A DNA stretch of 25,712 nt, taken from JAAYEB01 sp035306725 (GTDB lineage Bacteria; Fibrobacterota; Chitinivibrionia; Chitinivibrionales; Chitinispirillaceae). Of this stretch, positions 8,014-16,239 are shown piece by piece. The notes beneath the pieces were generated by a model, which made no database searches, was not told the DNA's origin, and saw only the letters and a program-made list of their open reading frames with translations. Each line of letters starts with the position of its first letter. Position 1 is the first letter of the stretch. Both the position numbers and the translations under genes were made by a program. The stretch lies in NCBI GenBank assembly GCA_035306725.1, contig DATGNN010000234.1, positions 1 through 25,712 on the forward strand, in the 5' to 3' direction.

Positions 8014-9591
8014 ATGACTCTATCCACAACTAAATTTCAATCCGATCTTAGCTTCAACGGACTTGTTGTTTTTTACCGTATTGCTCATATTTTAGCTTCC
8101 AATCTTGAATTGGAGCAGATAATGACTTCTCTTCTTGAATTGCTTGAAGTAAGTGCAGGAATGAAAAGAGGAATGATAACGATTCTTAGTCCCGATAATG
8201 AAGAACTTGCAGTTGATGTTGCGATAGGAATATCAGAAAATGAAAAGCTAAAAGGCAGATACAGGCCAGGTGAAGGGATTACCGGGAGGGTTGTTGCTAC
8301 CGGAAAACCTGTTGCTATTCCGGTACTTGGTAATGAACCAACCTTTTTAGACCGCACCGGAGCACGTAAAAATCTGAAGAATTCTGATCTTTCCTTTCTC
8401 TGTGTACCAATCAAGGCTAAAAACAATGTAATTGGAGCCCTTTCTGTTGACAAAGTGGCAATAGAGGATACAGTCACACTTGAAGAAGAATTGAAGTTTC
8501 TTGAAGCTGTTGCGGCTCTCATAGCACAGATTGTTGATGCACGCCGTGCTCAATATGAACGGATACATGCTTTGGAAAAGGAAAATCTTGAGTTGCGCAA
8601 ATCACTGGAAAGTAAGGGCAAACCTGATCAGATGATTGGAAACAGCAGCTCAATGAAAAATTTATACCGCCAGATTGCACAGGTAGCTTCATCAAGTACA
8701 ACAGTACTAATCAGGGGTGAAACCGGAACAGGAAAAGAACTTGTTGCTCGTGCTATTCATGAAAAGAGTTCATGTTCTGACGGGCCATTTATTGCTGTCA
8801 ATTGTGCAGCTCTCCCGGAATCACTTCTTGAAAGCGAACTTTTCGGGCACGAAAAAGGTTCTTTTACCGGGGCAGTTACCAAGCGTATCGGAAAGTTTGA
8901 AGCTGCAAATGATGGAACACTTTTTCTGGATGAAATCGGGGAGATGTCCCTTTCTGCCCAGAGTAGACTATTGAGAGCGATTCAAGAAAAAGAGTTTCAG
9001 AGAGTTGGCGGTATTGATTCGATTCATGTCAATGTCAGACTGATATGTGCAACCAATCGCAATCTGGAACTGGACTGTGAAGAAAAAAGGTTTCGTGAAG
9101 ATCTTTATTACAGGATAAATGTTTTTACAGTTGCTCTGCCTCCCTTGAGAGAAAGGGGAGCAGATGTTTTACTGCTTGCCGATTATTTTGTTAAAAAATA
9201 TTCCAGACTTCACGACAAAACTATCGAGAGAATTTCTACCCCTGCTATTGACATGCTTTCATCTTACCACTGGCCTGGCAATGTAAGGGAACTGGAAAAT
9301 GTTATTGAACGTTCGGTAATAGTAACTGACAGTAATGTTATTGAGGGCCATGATTTCCCTCCTACACTTCAAATGAAAAAAATAACTCAGCGTGGAAAAC
9401 GCACCGATTCATTTGAAAACATGGTTGCAGCTTATGAAAAACAGATTATCATAGAAGCTCTCAAAGATACTCAGGGAAATCAGTCTGAAGCTGCCAGAAT
9501 TCTGGGTACAACCAAGAGAATTATTCAATACAAAACCAGCAAATATGATATTGAATTTTCCCGTTACCGTAAACCAGGAAAAAAAGTTTAA
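8014..9591 (+). CDS. GAF-domain sigma-54-dependent transcriptional activator (NifA/FhlA type)
   Basis: The 525-residue protein has an N-terminal GAF sensor (about 18-175, including RPGEGITGRVVATGKPVAIP and LCVPIKAKNNVIGALSVD), a linker helix, the AAA+ domain and a C-terminal Fis-type helix-turn-helix. Walker A is GETGTGKE (235-242). The sigma-54 contact loop is GSFTGA (282-287), a Ser where most family members have Ala. Walker B is TLFLDEIGE, and the arginine-finger region RLICATNRN is present. The DNA-binding end has QSEAARILGTTKRIIQYK and closes on YDIEFSRYRK, much like NifA. It opens promoters bound by sigma-54, several of which lie in this window. It meets a truncated ammonium transporter tail to tail, which suggests nitrogen control, but the ligand of the GAF domain is unknown. 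The start has no clear ribosome-binding site. Confidence 0.92.
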   Translation: MTLSTTKFQSDLSFNGLVVFYRIAHILASNLELEQIMTSLLELLEVSAGMKRGMITILSPDNEELAVDVAIGISENEKLKGRYRPGEGITGRVVATGKPVAIPVLGNEPTFLDRTGARKNLKNSDLSFLCVPIKAKNNVIGALSVDKVAIEDTVTLEEELKFLEAVAALIAQIVDARRAQYERIHALEKENLELRKSLESKGKPDQMIGNSSSMKNLYRQIAQVASSSTTVLIRGETGTGKELVARAIHEKSSCSDGPFIAVNCAALPESLLESELFGHEKGSFTGAVTKRIGKFEAANDGTLFLDEIGEMSLSAQSRLLRAIQEKEFQRVGGIDSIHVNVRLICATNRNLELDCEEKRFREDLYYRINVFTVALPPLRERGADVLLLADYFVKKYSRLHDKTIERISTPAIDMLSSYHWPGNVRELENVIERSVIVTDSNVIEGHDFPPTLQMKKITQRGKRTDSFENMVAAYEKQIIIEALKDTQGNQSEAARILGTTKRIIQYKTSKYDIEFSRYRKPGKKV

Positions 9592-9788
9592 CCTGCTCTT
9601 GTAAAACCAGATTCGACCATGGCGAAACCAGCCTGCATGAAAAACACCATAAACGCAGCAATCAAAGTCCATACAGTATCTAATGACACTTGCAAATGCT
9701 CATTTGAAACTGAGCTTTCCTGAGAAAATACTGTCAGTGCAAGAAACAAACATATCAATAAGCAATTTATTATTCTCTTTTTAAACAT
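9588..9788 (-). pseudogene. amt: Ammonium transporter, truncated after its first membrane helix
   Basis: The 66-residue frame has a signal peptide (about 1-22) and then the hallmark first helix of Amt/MEP proteins, TVWTLIAAFMVFFMQAGFAM, continuing VESGFTRAG and stop. Full Amt proteins run to about 400 residues or more with eleven helices, and at this point normally continue with a Lys-Asn pair. Here the frame stops at once, and the following DNA is the end of the activator gene on the other strand; the two stop codons overlap. GGAG upstream of the ATG and an 11-base gap from the porin gene show that the 5' end is intact. It is most likely a deletion remnant that cannot transport. A small membrane peptide with a new role, or a misassembly, are the alternatives. 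Confidence 0.8.
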
Positions 9789-9799
9789 GCCACACTCCT

Positions 9800-10885
9800 T
9801 CAGAAACTTACAATTATTTCGGAACCCAGACCATAACTCAAATCTTCAGAAGAAATATTTTTCTGAACAGCAATTGTAACCATTCCCCACAATAGCCATT
9901 GCACATTTTCTGAAGGAAACAGATAAAATGTAGGTACAACCCAGAAAGAATTGTCGTCATTGTTATCCAGCTCTGCTCCATGGAATTCCAGAGGCAGCCC
10001 GAATTTAGCTTTATCTGTTAACTTATATCCGGGCTCAATATAAACCAGAAACTCATCAGGTATTCCAAACAGCGGATCATTCAGATTGTTTGCAGAATCT
10101 GGATCAAACAGCATATAGAATGTCAGATCAGTAGTAAACTGATTAACTTCCAGTGACGGCTCAAACAGAATCGTAAATAGATTTTTTCTGTTCTCACCGC
10201 TGATATTTGAATAGCCAAAATCGGCTTTTAATGAAATCATGCTGCCAATTGAACTGTTATATGATCCACCCATAAAGAGATCCGATCCGGTTTTGAAACT
10301 ACTTTTAACATCTCCCCTTATACCATATGATATGTACAGTGAATTATCGTCTGAAAAATCAAATCCGGATACAGCCATAACATCGCCGGTACTTTCGTTG
10401 AGATCTGCAACCCCGGTCAAGATGCTCTGGGAATAGTTTCCTTTTTGAATCTCGTATTTTATACCACGTGTAAAACTTTCTTCGGTTATCATACTCAGTC
10501 TTTTGTAGAGATAATAATTAAATGTTCCGAATTGATAAACCAGATCACCAACAGAAAATGTTCCAAGCTGGCTTTTATAAGTGATGTCAAAACCATCAAA
10601 AGCCACATTTACCCATCTTTCCTGTGGCATCCCATTTCCTCCGGGAATGAAGCCACGACCTGAGCCAGAATTTGCCGACAACACAGTAGCATATACATTT
10701 GCCGAAACTTTTTCTGTAAATTTCACAAAAAGCCCCAGATCAAGTTCGCTGTTTGTAAAAAAAGCTCCTTCAAGATCGCTCCAGAAATCGGCATCCAGAT
10801 AACCGTTAAATGATATTTGCGGCTGTGCACCTGCAAAGATAAAAACAAGAAAGATGACAGCAGAAGTAAATATATGTCTGTTCAT
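9800..10885 (-). CDS. Outer-membrane beta-barrel porin linked to ammonium transport
   Basis: The 361-residue protein has a cleavable signal peptide (about 1-20, ending AGAQ) and then alternating amphipathic strands rich in aromatic residues, such as FNGYLDADFW, FDGFDITYKS and LYISYGIRG. It ends on the aromatic residue Phe (EIIVSF), the usual barrel-assembly signal. No enzyme motif is visible. Genes for barrels of this size are found directly before amt genes in several Gram-negative groups, and here the gap to the amt remnant is 11 bases with a sigma-54 promoter in front. The likely role is passage of ammonium or small solutes across the outer membrane under nitrogen limitation; this is inference from context. 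Start ATG at 10885 follows an AAGGATGG-type site. Confidence 0.75.
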   Translation of the reverse strand: MNRHIFTSAVIFLVFIFAGAQPQISFNGYLDADFWSDLEGAFFTNSELDLGLFVKFTEKVSANVYATVLSANSGSGRGFIPGGNGMPQERWVNVAFDGFDITYKSQLGTFSVGDLVYQFGTFNYYLYKRLSMITEESFTRGIKYEIQKGNYSQSILTGVADLNESTGDVMAVSGFDFSDDNSLYISYGIRGDVKSSFKTGSDLFMGGSYNSSIGSMISLKADFGYSNISGENRKNLFTILFEPSLEVNQFTTDLTFYMLFDPDSANNLNDPLFGIPDEFLVYIEPGYKLTDKAKFGLPLEFHGAELDNNDDNSFWVVPTFYLFPSENVQWLLWGMVTIAVQKNISSEDLSYGLGSEIIVSF

Positions 10886-10957
10886 ATACCATCCTTTTTC
10901 ATGTAAACAATGAATCTCACTTTTGCTGTCGACAGCTGAAATTTGTTTTCACGTATA

Positions 10958-10973
10958 TGCAACAGTTATGCCA
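10958..10973 (-). promoter_or_regulatory. Sigma-54 promoter of the porin-amt operon
   Basis: The minus strand reads TGGCATAACTGTTGCA, a full match to the sigma-54 consensus with exact spacing. Transcription would start near 10947, 62 bases before the porin ATG. The 468-base gap that holds it (10886-11353) contains no gene. Confidence 0.83.
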
Positions 10974-11043
10974 TAAATACTGATTGCTGATTCCATGCAT
11001 TTAAAAAGAACTTAAACAGTATTTTCGAGGACATTAATGTATC

Positions 11044-11064
11044 AATGTATTTTTTAGTTACATT
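11044..11064. promoter_or_regulatory. Inverted repeat, candidate activator site upstream of porin-amt
   Basis: AATGTA and TACATT are separated by 9 bases, so the core is TGTA-N9-TACA. The centre is about 107 bases upstream of the predicted sigma-54 start, the usual distance for an enhancer-binding protein. A looser dyad, AGATTAA/TTAATCT with GTTTAAT repeated 12 bases apart, lies at 11113-11142. Neither has the NifA (TGT-N10-ACA) or NtrC spacing exactly. Confidence 0.4.
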
Positions 11065-11353
11065 ATTGAACTTATTATTGCATTATTGGCAGTATTGATT
11101 TGATGAAGCTTTAGATTAATCGTTTAATTATTAGTTTAATCTTCGGTTATTATTCATTGCATGATTTCTATGATACATTATTGTTTCTTTTTGTGGGTAC
11201 TGAAAACGTTTGATTTGTTGAAGCAATATGGTCGATATTTACTTATGTACATGCGGTCCTTTCTGAACCTCTGTTTTTTCAGATTATTGTTTTATTATCA
11301 GGAGTATAATCAGGTCCGCTCTTTATCTGGTATTTTTTTATCCTGCAGGTTAA

Positions 11354-13090
11354 TTACCCGTTTTTCTCAACTTCATCTTTCTGGTTTAAAAAATTATAGA
11401 GCGTAGCCCTGCCTACCCCAAGAAATCTTGCTGCTTTTGCTTTATTTCCACCGCTTTTTAAAAGAGCGCTTTCTACGATTTCTGAAGTAAGTTTTGGTTT
11501 ACGTCCGGCTTTTCCCGGAATTCCGGGCAGGTTATAGGTTGCATAAGAATTCTGAAGTATTTCGGGTGGCAGATGTTTTGGATAAATAATATGTTCCCTG
11601 CATTTAATTAATGCAAACTGGATTGCATTCTGCAGTTGTCGTACGTTTCCGGGCCAGCTGTAATTCATCATTATGGATACCGTTTCATCATGAAAACTCA
11701 TATCTTTTCGTGAAACCCTTTTGGATATCCTGTTTAAAAAATGATTTGCAAGAAGAGCAATATCATTTCGTCTTTTACGCAGCGGTGGCAGATCCACCGG
11801 AACCACTGCAAGTCTGTAGTAAAGGTCTTCCCTGAATGTGCCCTTTCTTACCATTTCAGAAAGGTTTTGGTTCGTTGCACATATAATTCTTACGTCAACC
11901 TTTTTTCCACTTTCACTTCCCACAGGTTCAATTACTCCCTCCTGAAGAACTCTGAGGAGTTTTACCTGCATGGAAAGGGATAGTTCTGATATTTCATCGA
12001 GAAAAAGTGTTCCGGTATCTGCAATCTCAAAACGTCCCTTTTTATCTCTGAAAGCGCCTGTGAATGCTCCTTTTACATGTCCAAACAGCTCGCTGTCAAG
12101 TGTTCCTTCAGGAAGAGCTCCGCAGTTTATGGCCAGAAAAGGTTTGTCCCGACGATTGCTTTCATTGTGAATTGCAGCTGCTACCAGTTCCTTTCCAGTT
12201 CCACTCTCGCCGCTTATTACCACCGGAAAATCACTTTTTGAAAGATCTTTTATGAGTTCGAATATTTTCAGCATTTCGTGGTCCTGACCAATAATACCAT
12301 TAAAGCTTTCTGTTTCACCAAGTCTCATTTCAAGTTCTCTTACTCGTGTAGTATCACTCAGAACAGCTATTGCACCGATGATAATCCCTTTTTCATCGAT
12401 CATGGGCATTCTTTTTACTTCGAGCTCTTTTCTTTTTCCATTCGGGTCGTTAAAAATGGTGGTATAAGTGCGCTTAATCTGATCAGTATTTACGGAATTC
12501 GAACAGAACAGACACTTTTCACCACAAAAATGAGGTGAAAACAGTTCATGACAATCCCGTCCAAGAATAACCTCTTGTGATGCACCTGTTATCTGCTCGG
12601 CTCCCCTGCTGAACAGAAATATCTTTCTATTCATATCATGTGCTATTATACCTTCATGAAGACTATCAATAATATTTGAAAGACATGATTTCTGTTGGAA
12701 TAAAGCTCCAGGAAATCCGTATTCGAAAATCCCTTTTACAAGTGGCTTTACATTTTCATAATAATCAGAAATTCTGCCTTTCTCTACAGAAATATCACCT
12801 GTATTCCAGTTTAAAACAGGAGGTGCTCCAGACAGAATCGGACATGTTATAGAGACTGCAGATTCAGTAATTATAACCAGGTCGAACTGAAGATGCATGA
12901 TTTCACTGAATTCAACTGTTTGAGCAGATATATTGAACTTTTCAAGTTCATTTTCCAATTCAGAATCATATTTTTCAGGATGGATTCCTGCACTTATTAC
13001 AGAAACTCCATCATCAGCGATTTGCCTGATACATGCTGCTACAATTTTAGAGGAGATGTTTTTGTCATCAAGTACCAGAATTTTAAACAT
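11354..13090 (-). CDS. Sigma-54 activator with ArsC/LMW-phosphatase-like N-terminal domain and Cys-rich PAS domain
   Basis: The 578-residue regulator has four parts. Residues 1-125 look like a low-molecular-weight phosphatase/arsenate-reductase fold: ILVLDDKNISSK where the Cys-X5-Arg loop should be, then SAGIHPEK, FDLVIITESAVSITCP and PVLNWNTGD. The catalytic Cys and Arg are missing, so it is probably a sensor. Residues about 135-250 are a PAS domain with four cysteines (180, 189, 193, 196) that could hold a metal or Fe-S centre. The AAA+ domain has GESGTGKE (294-301), GAFTGA (341-346) and TLFLDEISE. The C-terminus has a Fis-like helix-turn-helix (GGNKAKAARFLGVGRATLYN). It is transcribed alone, downstream of ptsI on the same strand. 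A redox or metal signal is inference; it is a candidate controller of the ferritin and desulfoferrodoxin promoters. Confidence 0.9.
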   Translation of the reverse strand: MFKILVLDDKNISSKIVAACIRQIADDGVSVISAGIHPEKYDSELENELEKFNISAQTVEFSEIMHLQFDLVIITESAVSITCPILSGAPPVLNWNTGDISVEKGRISDYYENVKPLVKGIFEYGFPGALFQQKSCLSNIIDSLHEGIIAHDMNRKIFLFSRGAEQITGASQEVILGRDCHELFSPHFCGEKCLFCSNSVNTDQIKRTYTTIFNDPNGKRKELEVKRMPMIDEKGIIIGAIAVLSDTTRVRELEMRLGETESFNGIIGQDHEMLKIFELIKDLSKSDFPVVISGESGTGKELVAAAIHNESNRRDKPFLAINCGALPEGTLDSELFGHVKGAFTGAFRDKKGRFEIADTGTLFLDEISELSLSMQVKLLRVLQEGVIEPVGSESGKKVDVRIICATNQNLSEMVRKGTFREDLYYRLAVVPVDLPPLRKRRNDIALLANHFLNRISKRVSRKDMSFHDETVSIMMNYSWPGNVRQLQNAIQFALIKCREHIIYPKHLPPEILQNSYATYNLPGIPGKAGRKPKLTSEIVESALLKSGGNKAKAARFLGVGRATLYNFLNQKDEVEKNG

Positions 13091-13174
13091 TTACACTTAC
13101 TCCTCATCTGTGAACTTTAAATTAAAAAAATTTTTTCCGTCAGATCTTTTCTTCTGAAGAGTACATTATCTGCA

Positions 13175-13194
13175 TGCATTTCGGAAGAGATGCA
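13175..13194. repeat. Small hairpin with GGAA tetraloop between ptsI and the sigma-54 activator
   Basis: TGCATTTC and GAGATGCA pair over 8 bases with one G-T wobble around the loop GGAA. It lies about 100 bases beyond the ptsI stop on the minus strand, with no T-run after it. It could be a processing or protection signal; it is not a clear terminator. Confidence 0.3.
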
Positions 13195-13291
13195 CGGAAA
13201 CAATCATATCAAAAAACTGCGAAGGTCTGTTTGAACGCTTAATTCAATATCAAGCTGTGTCGTAATATAAGTAGAATTTTAGTTTTATGGA

Positions 13292-14944
13292 TCATGCAAG
13301 AATTCCTTCATAACGCGCCATTTCATTTCTAACCCTTGGAATCAATCTTGGAGAAACACTCATAGATCTGATTCCCTTATCCAGCAATTTTGTTGGCATA
13401 CCTTCACGACCTGCCATTTCACCACAAATAGAGATTTTCTTACCATTATTTCTTGCGATTTCACTTATCAGAGAAAGTAAATCCCACAGAGCCGGATGGT
13501 CTGGATCATAATCTTTTGAGACCAGCTCATTGGTACGGTCGATCGCAAACAGATACTGAATAAGATCATTTGAACCGACACTTCCAAAATCTACCATTTT
13601 AAAAATCTTTTGAGCCTGCAGAAAAGCACTTGGTACTTCGAACATTGCACCAAACCTTATTCTCGACATGTCACAATCAAGATCTGTAATGGACTCTTTT
13701 GACATATCAAGCAGCTCCTTCTGCTGAATCGCATCAATAACCATCGGGAACATAATATTTATTTCTGTTTCAAAACAAAGTCTTGCCAGGGCCCTGAACT
13801 GAGTTCTGAAAATTTCCGGATTACCCAGAAGAAACCTTGATCCACGCCAACCCAGATACGGATTGGCTTCCTGTTTTAATTTCAGGAATGGAAGCTGTTT
13901 ATCCCCCCCTACATCAAGCATCCTGAATGTAACCGGTTTGCCTCTCATTTCTGAAACAACTTTTCGATAATAAACATACTGTTCGTTTTCACTGAGCATT
14001 CTCTCTGCATTTATAAAAAGTATTTCAGTTCTGAATAGTCCGATTCCATCGGCCCCCACATTCCATGCATGCTTTACATCATCGATTGAACTTGCATTCG
14101 CCAGCACTTCCATTCCTGCAGGTGTACCAAGTACACAGATAGCTTCAGATTGAACCGGTTCTACAGGTAAAAGTGCGGCCATTGTCTGTCTGTCTGGATT
14201 AAGGTAAACCTCACCATTGTCACTATCCATGAGCACCATGTCACCACATTTGGCATGGTTCATTATATCATGAATACCGGAAACTGCGGGTATTCCAAGC
14301 GAACGAGCAAGAATTGCAGCATGAGATGTGATTCCTCCATGTTCGGTTACAAAGCCAAGAACCTTTTCCAGATTCATATTTGCGATCATATCCGGAGTAA
14401 GTTCTTCGGCAATAACGATTCTGTTTTCGCCTCTGAGGCAATGGGATTGTCCATGGCACAAAAAACCACTTTTGCTGTTATTGATTTTACTTAACAGACG
14501 TCTTCTTATTTCTCCTATATCTGAAGAACGTTCACGCAGATACTGATTATCCAGAGCCTGAAATTTTTCTTCATAGTCACTTAAGACAACAGAGATAGCC
14601 CATTCAAGATTTTTTTTATCCCTGTTTACCATATCAATAATTGCTTGAACCACTTTGGGATCATTCATGATATGTTTCTGTGTAACGAATATTTCAGCTT
14701 CAGCTTTTCCGACGACCTGTTCCACTTCTGAGGCAATGCTGTCGAGTTCTTCAGAACACTGTGCCCGAACTTCATCGAATCTTTTCAGCTCCTGTTCAAT
14801 GGAACTTTTACTTTCAAGAGTATATTCAGGAACGGCCTTTTGTCTTTCTGCAGAATAAAGACAAAGTTTTCCTGCGATACGCCCTGAACTAATTGATATT
14901 CCCTTAAATTTCATTGAGTGTTTCATATTGGATTCATCACTCAT
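13292..14944 (-). CDS. ptsI: Phosphoenolpyruvate-protein phosphotransferase, PTS Enzyme I
   Basis: Enzyme I takes phosphate from PEP onto a histidine and passes it to HPr or NPr in the cytoplasm. The 550-residue protein has the N-terminal HPr-binding helices (to about 145) and the swivelling domain with active His208 in EHGGITSHAAI. The C-terminal PEP barrel has GLFRTEILF, GSNDLIQYLFAIDR and the Cys-containing signature SICGEMAG. There is no N-terminal GAF domain, so it is the sugar-type Enzyme I by build rather than PtsP. No HPr or Enzyme II gene is in the window, so its role may be regulatory as well as for sugar uptake. Its ATG overlaps the stop of the DUF2400 gene by four bases (ATGA), so the two are translationally coupled. 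Confidence 0.93.
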   Translation of the reverse strand: MSDESNMKHSMKFKGISISSGRIAGKLCLYSAERQKAVPEYTLESKSSIEQELKRFDEVRAQCSEELDSIASEVEQVVGKAEAEIFVTQKHIMNDPKVVQAIIDMVNRDKKNLEWAISVVLSDYEEKFQALDNQYLRERSSDIGEIRRRLLSKINNSKSGFLCHGQSHCLRGENRIVIAEELTPDMIANMNLEKVLGFVTEHGGITSHAAILARSLGIPAVSGIHDIMNHAKCGDMVLMDSDNGEVYLNPDRQTMAALLPVEPVQSEAICVLGTPAGMEVLANASSIDDVKHAWNVGADGIGLFRTEILFINAERMLSENEQYVYYRKVVSEMRGKPVTFRMLDVGGDKQLPFLKLKQEANPYLGWRGSRFLLGNPEIFRTQFRALARLCFETEINIMFPMVIDAIQQKELLDMSKESITDLDCDMSRIRFGAMFEVPSAFLQAQKIFKMVDFGSVGSNDLIQYLFAIDRTNELVSKDYDPDHPALWDLLSLISEIARNNGKKISICGEMAGREGMPTKLLDKGIRSMSVSPRLIPRVRNEMARYEGILA

Positions 14945-15738
14945 GCCTCATCCTTCCTGAAATTTACCATACCTTCTCTGCACAACGAAAAATCAAATCG
15001 TACAGGGTCTTCAGAATCGACTTCGCGAAGCTTTAAAGTTATCTCTTCAGCCATAACCCAGTCGACACTTTTTCTTTTAGATAAACCGAATTTTCGAGCT
15101 ATCTGTGCGATATGTGTATCTACCGGAATAATCAGCATTGATGAAGGGAGATTTTTCCATATACCCAGATCTATTCCATCATCTTTCCTGATCATCCAAC
15201 GAAAATACATATTCATACGCTTACATGCACTACCTGATTGCGGAGAAGGTAACAGGTACTCGAAACTTTTTTTCCTGAACCCGCAAATATTTGATGCACG
15301 TGATTTCATTTCCTGAATAAACATACTTATTGTATTTTTGATAGATTGTTTATCTTTGTGAAACGATTTAAAAAATGTTTCAATTGACCCATATTCATCT
15401 ATAACTTCACCAACAGATTCCAGAAGCAGTGCAATATCAAAGCTGTCGTTAAAACGATGTTTAAAGCCTTTTAGAAGACTCATTTTTTCTTTAAAGCTGG
15501 TTTCATGTACAAACTCGACCGGTTTTCTATTCATTATCTCAAACACTCTGTTAGAATTTCTGATAATGATTTCAAATCTGCCGTAAGCCAAAACGGCACA
15601 TACAAGCCCGGCGATCTCTTTTTGTGATCCGGATTCAAAGCTATGAACACATTGTAACGGATCCATGGACAAGTAGGCAGGATCATGATAAAGAGAGTAA
15701 ATTGATTCCAGTTTATTTTTAATATTCTCAGGCACCAT
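14941..15738 (-). CDS. DUF2400 / TIGR02757 family protein
   Basis: The 265-residue cytoplasmic protein matches what I remember of TIGR02757: a start rich in Y and DP (YHDPAYLSMDPLQCVHSF), EIAGLVCAVLAYGR, then KRMNMYFRWMIRKDDGIDLGIW and the C-terminal PVDTHIAQIARKFGL and EDPVRFDFSLCREGM. The His-rich PVDTH segment and the helical layout recall helix-hairpin-helix DNA glycosylases, but the family has no assigned reaction that I know of. It is the first gene of a two-gene operon with ptsI, joined by an ATGA overlap. No promoter was recognised upstream. The ATG at 15738 has no strong ribosome-binding site. Confidence 0.8.
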   Translation of the reverse strand: MVPENIKNKLESIYSLYHDPAYLSMDPLQCVHSFESGSQKEIAGLVCAVLAYGRFEIIIRNSNRVFEIMNRKPVEFVHETSFKEKMSLLKGFKHRFNDSFDIALLLESVGEVIDEYGSIETFFKSFHKDKQSIKNTISMFIQEMKSRASNICGFRKKSFEYLLPSPQSGSACKRMNMYFRWMIRKDDGIDLGIWKNLPSSMLIIPVDTHIAQIARKFGLSKRKSVDWVMAEEITLKLREVDSEDPVRFDFSLCREGMVNFRKDEA

Positions 15739-16239
15739 AATTTCAACCAGTCAGGGAAAGTTTTTTTTATCAGACAGTACACTCGCAATATTTTCTCTGC
15801 GGATTGTAGTGAAGCGATGAGGGATTAAGATCTTTTTTTTCTGAAACCATTTTCCAGCGCCATTTTCCACACAAGTAAAGAATTTGCGGCAGTTCCTTTT
15901 TAGTCAGATAAATATTACGATATAAAGGCATAATAATTAAAAATGCTTTAAAATCATTTTTGTCCCATAAAATAATTTTCGAATCTGGCTCAAAGTTCTT
16001 CTATGGATTAATTTTTTAAATGCATATGATTTTCAATTTATCAAAAGACTTTTTTGGTCTCAACCAGTTGCTTAATATAGTATACTGTCTAAAATAAAAA
16101 TTATTTTTAGACACTTAAATTGATTTTTAAATAGCAGAACATTCAACTTATACATTATAATAAAAATTTGTTGGTCTTTTTATGTGTGGGAATTACTTTA
16201 TCTACTTTAATCAAATTTCTTTAGCGCAGGATAATCGAG
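15739..16239. other. 501-base divergent intergenic region without a gene
   Basis: The region separates the DUF2400-ptsI operon from the coiled-coil protein gene. It is very AT-rich. I see no sigma-54 element with correct spacing and no credible small gene; a 25-codon frame from 16020 lacks a ribosome-binding site. The inverted repeat at 16087-16112 is listed separately. Confidence 0.6.
16087..16112. repeat. AT-rich inverted repeat upstream of the coiled-coil protein gene
   Basis: GTCTAAAATA and TATTTTTAGAC are reverse complements apart from one extra base, flanking a short AT spacer. The repeat lies about 130 bases before the gene at 16240. It could be an operator or an mRNA hairpin. Confidence 0.35.

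Noticed and set aside
8085..8522. 145-codon minus-strand frame inside the GAF activator
   Set aside because: Antisense to a clear domain-bearing gene, serine-rich low-complexity product and no ribosome site; it is a shadow.
11040..11064. NifA-type TGT-N10-ACA site upstream of porin-amt
   Set aside because: The spacing is TGT-N11-ACA, so it was listed only as a general dyad and not as a NifA site.
16053..16075. TGGTCT...TTGCT as a sigma-54 promoter before the coiled-coil gene
   Set aside because: The GG-to-GC distance is two bases too long, which sigma-54 does not tolerate.
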